A stretch of 10,777 nucleotides of DNA. It comes from an uncultured Opitutales bacterium. GTDB taxonomy: Bacteria; Verrucomicrobiota; Verrucomicrobiia; Opitutales; Intestinicryptomonadaceae. Under the pieces are notes generated by a model that worked only from the letters and a program-made list of their open reading frames with translations, searched no databases and was not told the DNA's origin. Positions 6,075 through 10,777 of the stretch are shown one piece after another (the stretch's first letter is position 1; each line of letters starts with the position of its first letter). The DNA lies in assembly GCA_900552245.1 (NCBI GenBank), contig URYY01000073.1, positions 1 through 10,777 of the forward strand. Direction: 5' to 3'. Position numbers and translations under genes: made by a program.

Positions 6075-8303
6075 ATGAAAAAAACATTTTTGCTATTTGG
6101 ACTATTTGCGGGATCCGCTCTATTTGCCCTGCAGCCGTCGGATAAATTGAGCGTTCAGGACATGTCGGCCAGAATTGAGTCTATGAGAAATTTTGAGTGG
6201 ACCGGCAACAAGCACGAGCTTGTAAGCTACGTGTATCCGCTCTACTACACAGCTACTGCCGACGAAAAGCAAGCTCTGGAAATTGAAAAGAAACTCTTAA
6301 GCGAGCTTGAGTCCGGACAGGGCAACTTGCGCTACAAGATGCTCCTTGCCCAGTCTCTAGAGATTTCTGGCATACAGCAGTCTGCAATGGCGCTTGCCGA
6401 AGAAATTTTAAAGGCGTCTAAATCCGCCGAGAACCAAGGCTGGTGCGAGCGCATCATATCGGCTTTGGGCTCTGCTTCAGATCCGGATGCAAACAAGGCT
6501 TTGCTAAAGATTTTTGCGGGGGCTTCCGAGCCTTTAAAGATTTCCGCAATGAGCGCGCTAAGCACGAGAAAGGCCGGGTTTAAGGAGGCGGCAGGTGTCT
6601 TAAATTCTCAGATTGCATCGGGCTTTAAGAACTTGCCACTCACATACGCTTCAATAGCCGCAATGTCAAATTTGGGCGGTGAAAACTCAATGAAGGGTTT
6701 GGCCTTGGCTTACAAAAAGGCGAAAAATCCGGCAGTTAAGCTAGCGGCTTCTACGGCCTATTTTACGGCGGCTTCAAATTTAAAGAAAGCTAGCGCGGCT
6801 GCGGAGTCTTTTGCCGCAGAGATAATGGCAGACAAGCAGGCGAATCTGCCGACGAAGTTGCAGGCCTATGCGTATCAGTTAAAGACCTCCAAGGCCTCTA
6901 AGCCTCAGTCGCGCGATTTTGAGCTGCTTGCGATAGATTTGTTAAGGATGAATCCAAGCTTGCCGATACCGACTTTCCTCAGCCTGCAAAATCTAGACGA
7001 GTCGGCGCAGACTATGCTCGTTCAGGTTCTGACCGATAGGGGCGTAGGGTATGATGAAATCATAAAATTAAATCCAAAAACTCCGGAGCTGGCGGAGGCA
7101 ATAGCGAGAGCGGCTGCCAAAATGGGCTCCCAAAAGGACTATCAAAAGCTCCTTTCCTTTGCTCCGCTATTTTCCGATAAGCGGGCGATGCGCGCAATTT
7201 CCATTTACATTGCCGACGTAAATGGCGAGAACAAGACACACACGCTAAGCGCCCTTCAAAAGGGGGCTGATGCCTCTGTTTCCGACTTGATAGCGGCAAC
7301 GTTGGAGAACTTGGATTCTTCCAGCGCCGCAGCGGAGCTCATAGAGCAGGTTAAGTCTGGCGATTCAACATCTCAGCTAAATGCTATAAAGACTCTATCT
7401 TCGGCCCAGGCCAAGGCCCCCGAGATATTTGTGGCACTTTGCGGAATTTACCCGAGCATAAAGGATTCCGGCGTTTTGTCGGCAATGCAGCGCTTGATGG
7501 TCGCGCAATCCAGACTATCTTGCACAGATGCAATGTTGCAGGCGGCAATCGCCCAGTTCAATTCCGCAAAAGACGCCAAGGCCCGCAATTTCTTCATTCG
7601 CTTTGCCTCCGAAACTTCAAGCAAAGCCGCGGCGGAATTTTTGGCCGGCGCTTACTCAAAGGGAATGAAAAGCGAGGCTTTGAGAGAGTTTGGAAAGTGG
7701 AAGAACGACACTGCATTCGACGCACTTATGAAGCTTGAGAAGGCTAATAAGGCTGACAAGGCCAAGATAAGAGACGTGATGGTTTCAATTCTTACAAAGA
7801 ATGCGCTGTTTGATTCGCCTGTGGTCAAGTACATTTCGAGCACTGCAATAAATGAAAGGGAGAGAAATTTGCTTACAATGCTCGAAGTTCCGACTTTCGG
7901 CGATAGCAAGTTTGTGGACGTAGGCGGCGGAGTCAAAGCCATTGCAAACAGAGGGGGAGAAGACGTCAAAAAAGCCTTTGATGGCGATATGACAACCCGC
8001 TGGGCAAGCAACGGCAATCGCGAGCCGGGAATCGGTTTCATGGTCGAGCTTCCGCAGGCAGAGAGTGTAAAATCTGTCGAGCTTATGCTTGCAAACTCTA
8101 GGGGAGACAGAGTCTTGGAGCCCAAGGTCTTTGTCGGAGACTCTCCATCAAATTTGCGAAAGGCCGATGTCAAATACTCCAAGGCTGAGGACAAAGATGT
8201 GTTCACTTTCGCAAAACCCGAAAAATTCAAGGTCATTTGCATAGTAAATACCAAGGATTCCGGAGGATTCTGGAGCATATACGAGTTTAAGTTCGTAAAG
8301 TAA
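6075..8303 (+). CDS. secreted HEAT-like repeat protein with C-terminal F5/8-type (discoidin-like) domain (742 aa)
   Basis: Unnamed exported protein. A classical signal peptide (MKKTFLLFGLFAGSALFA) suggests cleavage near residue 18, with no lipobox. Most of residues 60-600 is Ala/Lys/Leu-rich and helical, with recurring paired-helix units such as ANKALLKIFAG (139-149), LKISAMSALSTRKAGFKEAA (154-173) and NPAVKLAASTAYFTAAS (218-234), which read as degenerate HEAT-type repeats. A different, strand-rich C-terminal domain follows from about 620: NRGGEDVKKAFDGDMTTRW at 625-643, VELPQAESVKSVELML, and FWSIYEFKF near the end. This pattern (start of domain, D..TTRW, final W-I-E-F) matches F5/8 type C/discoidin domains that often bind carbohydrate. 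A strong Shine-Dalgarno (AAAGAGGAG, 6056-6064) and the 24-bp spacing place it in one operon with the oxidoreductase. No catalytic motif was recognised, so it may be a binding or scaffold partner. Repeat and domain calls are by eye. Confidence 0.75.
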   Translation: MKKTFLLFGLFAGSALFALQPSDKLSVQDMSARIESMRNFEWTGNKHELVSYVYPLYYTATADEKQALEIEKKLLSELESGQGNLRYKMLLAQSLEISGIQQSAMALAEEILKASKSAENQGWCERIISALGSASDPDANKALLKIFAGASEPLKISAMSALSTRKAGFKEAAGVLNSQIASGFKNLPLTYASIAAMSNLGGENSMKGLALAYKKAKNPAVKLAASTAYFTAASNLKKASAAAESFAAEIMADKQANLPTKLQAYAYQLKTSKASKPQSRDFELLAIDLLRMNPSLPIPTFLSLQNLDESAQTMLVQVLTDRGVGYDEIIKLNPKTPELAEAIARAAAKMGSQKDYQKLLSFAPLFSDKRAMRAISIYIADVNGENKTHTLSALQKGADASVSDLIAATLENLDSSSAAAELIEQVKSGDSTSQLNAIKTLSSAQAKAPEIFVALCGIYPSIKDSGVLSAMQRLMVAQSRLSCTDAMLQAAIAQFNSAKDAKARNFFIRFASETSSKAAAEFLAGAYSKGMKSEALREFGKWKNDTAFDALMKLEKANKADKAKIRDVMVSILTKNALFDSPVVKYISSTAINERERNLLTMLEVPTFGDSKFVDVGGGVKAIANRGGEDVKKAFDGDMTTRWASNGNREPGIGFMVELPQAESVKSVELMLANSRGDRVLEPKVFVGDSPSNLRKADVKYSKAEDKDVFTFAKPEKFKVICIVNTKDSGGFWSIYEFKFVK

Positions 8304-8317
8304 TAGTTTCTTGCGAC

Positions 8318-8352
8318 AAAAAGCCCGCCCGATTTCGGAGCGGGTTTTTTTT
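8318..8352 (+). terminator. rho-independent terminator after the oxidoreductase/secreted-protein unit
   Basis: CCCGC at 8324-8328 pairs with GCGGG at 8340-8344, and inside it CCG (8329-8331) pairs with CGG (8336-8338) around a short ATTT loop, leaving A8339 as a bulge. Eight T residues (8345-8352) follow directly, and the A-run at 8318-8322 can pair with them. It starts 15 bp after the stop codon and separates this unit from the pyrimidine genes. Confidence 0.9.
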
Positions 8353-8382
8353 GCCAAAATTCGATTTTAAACTCTATTTTTT

Positions 8383-8413
8383 TTGACAATTAGGCTTATT
8401 GAAGACAGAGTAT
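8383..8413 (+). promoter_or_regulatory. possible promoter of the pyrB-pyrC operon
   Basis: A perfect -35 hexamer TTGACA lies at 8383-8388, just past the terminator and 42 bases before pyrB. The -10 partner is weak: GAGTAT at 8408-8413 (3 of 6, 19-base spacing) is the best I find. No PyrR-type attenuator hairpin is visible between 8353 and 8429, and that stretch is otherwise just AT-rich leader. Confidence 0.35.
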
Positions 8414-8429
8414 TCAAAATTTTTGATTT

Positions 8430-9392
8430 ATGTTGTCGAAAGAATTTTTAAACGGTTTCAAATGGTCCCGCAAAGACCTGACCTGCATAAAGGATTTGTC
8501 GCTCTGGGAGATTGAAGAGATAATGTCTCTTGCAGAGGTTTTTAAAGAGAGCATAGTTTCCAAGATAGGAAAACTTCCATACCAGAGGGGCAAGACCATA
8601 GTGAATTTGTTTCTGGAGCCGAGCACGCGCACTCGCAACGCCTTTGAGATGTCGGCGCACAGGCTGGGGGCCGACGTCTTGAGCGTAAATTCTTCGGCAA
8701 GCTCCATAACAAAGGGCGAGACTCTGAAGGATACGGCAAGGAATTTGGAGGCGATAACTGCCGATATGATTATAATTCGCCACTCTGCAGCAGGGGCGGC
8801 GCAGTACCTGGCCGAGAGACTTTCAATCCCCGTAATAAACGCGGGCGACGGAGCCCATGCGCACCCCACGCAAGGCCTGCTAGACGCCTTCACATTGCGC
8901 GAGCATCTGGGCAAAGACCTAAGGGGGAAGAAGATTACCATACTTGGTGATATTCTATTTAGCAGAGTTGCACGCTCAAATTTGTATTGCCTTCAGAAAT
9001 TGGGGGCCGAGGTGACTCTATCGGGCCCCTCAACTTTGATTCCGCGCGATTTTGAAAAAATGGGCGCAAAAATTTGCTACGACTTTAAGGAGGCCGTAGC
9101 GGACGCCGACGCTGTTATGCTTCTCAGAATACAGCACGAGCGCCAGAGCGCAACCCACTTTCCTTCTGTAGCCGAATATGCAAACGTCTTCGGTTTAAAT
9201 AAAGCCCGCGAATGCTATCTTAAAAAGGACGCAATCATAATGCACCCGGGCCCGATAAATAGGGGGGTTGAGCTTGATACCTATCTGGCGGATTCCGGAA
9301 GATCGGTAATTCTAGAGCAGGTTACAAACGGTGTGGCCGTGAGAATGGCAGTGATACATCTTTGCCTTAGCGCCGCCAGCAAAAGAGGATAG
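8430..9392 (+). CDS. pyrB: aspartate carbamoyltransferase catalytic subunit (320 aa)
   Basis: Condenses carbamoyl phosphate with aspartate to N-carbamoyl-L-aspartate, the second step of de novo pyrimidine synthesis, in the cytoplasm. The carbamoyl phosphate loop is EPSTRTR at 63-69, with the mobile-loop Lys in SSITKGET (K95), then IRHSAAGAA at 116-124, HPTQGLLD at 145-152, LGDILFSRVARSN at 172-184, the aspartate-loop segment LRIQHER at 232-238 and MHPGPINRGVE at 271-281. All expected active-site motifs are present and the length is normal. The KGE and aspartate-binding motifs mark it as aspartate rather than ornithine carbamoyltransferase. No regulatory pyrI lies next to it; instead pyrC follows at 3 bp. 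ATG 8430 has no clear Shine-Dalgarno but is the only good start upstream of the conserved domain. Confidence 0.97.
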   Translation: MLSKEFLNGFKWSRKDLTCIKDLSLWEIEEIMSLAEVFKESIVSKIGKLPYQRGKTIVNLFLEPSTRTRNAFEMSAHRLGADVLSVNSSASSITKGETLKDTARNLEAITADMIIIRHSAAGAAQYLAERLSIPVINAGDGAHAHPTQGLLDAFTLREHLGKDLRGKKITILGDILFSRVARSNLYCLQKLGAEVTLSGPSTLIPRDFEKMGAKICYDFKEAVADADAVMLLRIQHERQSATHFPSVAEYANVFGLNKARECYLKKDAIIMHPGPINRGVELDTYLADSGRSVILEQVTNGVAVRMAVIHLCLSAASKRG

Positions 9393-9395
9393 AAA

Positions 9396-10670
9396 ATGAA
9401 AAATTTGATTGTAAAAAATGCAAGGCTCATAGATCCGGCAAACTCGAGAGACGAAGTTGCGGATCTCTATGTTGAAGATGGAGTTTTTGTGGACTCGGCC
9501 CCGAAAGACGCCGAGGTAATTGATGCAAAAAATAAGGCTATAATTCCCGGAATAGTCGATATGCACGCTCACTTGCGCGAGCCCGGGCAAACGTCTAAGG
9601 AAACTATTTTAAGCGGCACAAGCGCCGCTGCAGCGGGCGGCATTACTAGTGTGCTTGCAATGCCAAACACAATTCCGGCTGTTGATAACGCAGCCACCGT
9701 AAGGCTCATATTTGAGCTGATACGCCAAAATGCAAAAGTTAGGGTCTACCAGAGCGGCTGCATAACTGAAGGTCGAAAAGGCGAGAAGCTCGCGCCGATA
9801 GGATCTTTGAAAAAGGCGGGCGTTGTCGCCATAACAGACGACGGCGGCTGCGTCCAGAATCACGAGCTTATGCGCAGAGCCATGGAGTATGCGGATATGT
9901 TCGGGCTTTTAGTCATGGATCACTGCCAAGACGCCTCTCTAACCAAAAACGGCCAGATACACGAGGGGGAGTGGTCTTGCAAACTGGGGCTGACAGGCTG
10001 GCCGTCGGCCGGAGAGGATCTTATTGTTTCGCGCAATGTCATACTTTCGCACTACACAAAGGCGAGAGTGCACTTGCAGCATATTTCAAGCGCGTACTCC
10101 GTCGACATTATAAGGAGGGCAAAGGCAAGGGGAGTGAGGGTATCGGCAGAGGCCACCCCGCACCACATAGCCCTCACCGACGCAGCTTGCGACAATTTTA
10201 ATACAAATGCAAAAATGAATCCGCCTCTAGGTTCTGAGGAGGATAGGCAGGCCCTCATACGCGGCTTGTGCGACGGAACCATAGACGCCATAGCAAGCGA
10301 CCACGCGCCGCATACTGTGAACGACAAAGACAAGGAGTTTGACTACGCCGCATTCGGTATCATTGGCTTTGAGACATCCCTGAGCGTCTGCTACGAGACC
10401 TTGGTAAAAAGCGGCATAATGCCGATAAATAAGCTGATTGAGCTTATGACAATAAATCCGGCCAGGCTCTTGGGTATAGATGCTGGAACCCTCTCAAAGG
10501 GAGCAGCTGCCGACTTCGCGGTAGTAGATTTTAACGCAGAGTATATTTACGACAAAACTTACTCTCGCTCCATCAATTCTCCGTGGCTGGGCAAGAAGCT
10601 TTTTGCCAGGGTTGAGCGCACCTTTGTAGGCGGCAAATGCGTCTATAGCCTCGATAGAGGCGTAGAGTAA
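9396..10670 (+). CDS. pyrC: dihydroorotase, class I amidohydrolase type (424 aa)
   Basis: Zinc amidohydrolase that cyclises N-carbamoyl-L-aspartate to dihydroorotate, the step directly after PyrB. The metal-binding HxH is H57/H59 in DMHAHLREPGQ, the bridging acid is probably D149 in ITDDGG, further metal ligands are H176 (MDHCQD) and H229 (LQHIS), and the catalytic Asp is D302 in ASDHAPHT. MNPPLGSEEDRQAL at 274-287 is the usual substrate-side segment. With complete metal ligands and 424 residues it matches the active, long (Bacillus/Aquifex-like) class rather than the inactive pyrC' form or the shorter E. coli type. A good Shine-Dalgarno (AGAGGA, 9384-9389) sits in the end of pyrB, and the 3-bp gap implies co-translation. 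In Aquifex the equivalent enzymes form a PyrB-PyrC complex; the same is possible here but is inference. Confidence 0.96.
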   Translation: MKNLIVKNARLIDPANSRDEVADLYVEDGVFVDSAPKDAEVIDAKNKAIIPGIVDMHAHLREPGQTSKETILSGTSAAAAGGITSVLAMPNTIPAVDNAATVRLIFELIRQNAKVRVYQSGCITEGRKGEKLAPIGSLKKAGVVAITDDGGCVQNHELMRRAMEYADMFGLLVMDHCQDASLTKNGQIHEGEWSCKLGLTGWPSAGEDLIVSRNVILSHYTKARVHLQHISSAYSVDIIRRAKARGVRVSAEATPHHIALTDAACDNFNTNAKMNPPLGSEEDRQALIRGLCDGTIDAIASDHAPHTVNDKDKEFDYAAFGIIGFETSLSVCYETLVKSGIMPINKLIELMTINPARLLGIDAGTLSKGAAADFAVVDFNAEYIYDKTYSRSINSPWLGKKLFARVERTFVGGKCVYSLDRGVE

Positions 10671-10672
10671 AG

Positions 10673-10777
10673 ATGGAGTTTGACGCAGATAAATTTTCGT
10701 CTCTCGGCGCCGGCGCGGCCTTTATTGCCGCATGCATCTCCAAGGCGTTTGAAACGGCCGACATCGACGCCATCATG
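10673..10777 (+). CDS. start of an unrecognised gene in the pyr operon, 3'-truncated by the window
   Basis: An open frame of 35 codons runs from ATG 10673 to the window end without a stop. It begins 2 bp after the pyrC stop, with AGAGG at 10656-10660 and a weaker TAGAG at 10663-10667 upstream, which is typical of an operon-internal gene. The visible part starts with an acidic stretch and continues MEFDADKFSSLGAGAAFIAA, then CISKAFETADIDAIM. It has no signal-peptide charge pattern and looks like the start of a soluble helical protein. I do not recognise the family, and position alone does not prove a pyrimidine role. Confidence 0.6.
   Translation, partial: MEFDADKFSSLGAGAAFIAACISKAFETADIDAIM

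Noticed and set aside
7652..8389. 245-codon minus-strand frame opposite the end of the secreted protein gene
   Set aside because: It reads back through the terminator and is an antisense shadow: Ser/Leu-rich low-complexity translation, no motif, while the + strand frame has a signal peptide, SD and a recognisable C-terminal domain.
8414..8941. 175-codon minus-strand frame opposite pyrB
   Set aside because: Shadow of the conserved pyrB active-site region; no recognisable protein features.

Overview
The window is a dense, single-strand stretch of a bacterial chromosome of moderate GC. All ten genes read on the + strand and the longest non-coding gap is 192 bp. It suggests an anaerobic, fermentative Gram-negative of the Planctomycetota-Verrucomicrobiota (PVC) type, possibly a Verrucomicrobiota/Opitutae-like gut lineage. 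The reasons are an NfnAB-type electron-bifurcating flavoprotein pair (anaerobe), a lipobox lipoprotein, and a twin-arginine-exported Gfo/Idh/MocA oxidoreductase followed by a secreted repeat/discoidin-like protein, a kind of gene common in that superphylum. The taxonomic call is inference; there is no rRNA or marker gene here.

Layout. (1) 1-3893: a tightly packed cluster of nfnA-like (5' end probably outside the window), gltA/nfnB, surE and comF. The last two junctions are overlapping, so the four genes probably share one transcript. (2) 3894-4049: a short intergenic gap with a possible promoter. (3) 4050-4520: a lone lipoprotein carrying a chagasin-type cysteine-protease-inhibitor domain. 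(4) 4521-4712: a regulatory-looking gap with three GTACTG sites and a LacI-type palindrome. (5) 4713-8303: a two-gene unit, the Tat-exported oxidoreductase and the 742-residue secreted protein, closed by a clear rho-independent terminator at 8318-8352. (6) 8430-10777: a pyrimidine operon of pyrB and pyrC, then the first 35 codons of an unrecognised gene that is cut by the window end.

How the genes work together. NfnA and NfnB would form one cytoplasmic complex coupling NADH, NADPH and ferredoxin. SurE (nucleotidase) and ComF (phosphoribosyltransferase-like) are housekeeping genes carried along by close packing. PyrB and PyrC catalyse consecutive steps of de novo pyrimidine synthesis (carbamoyl aspartate, then dihydroorotate). 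The least ordinary part is 4050-8303, where three successive genes all encode exported proteins: a protease inhibitor, a nucleotide-dependent oxidoreductase-fold enzyme and a repeat protein with a carbohydrate-binding-like C-terminus. The last two look like a small extracytoplasmic sugar- or glycan-related system.

Translation signals differ by position. Genes inside operons have AGAGG/GGAG Shine-Dalgarno sequences, while the three genes that follow real gaps (4050, 4713, 8430) show none and have AT-rich leaders. No RNA genes, insertion sequences, CRISPR arrays or phage genes were seen.
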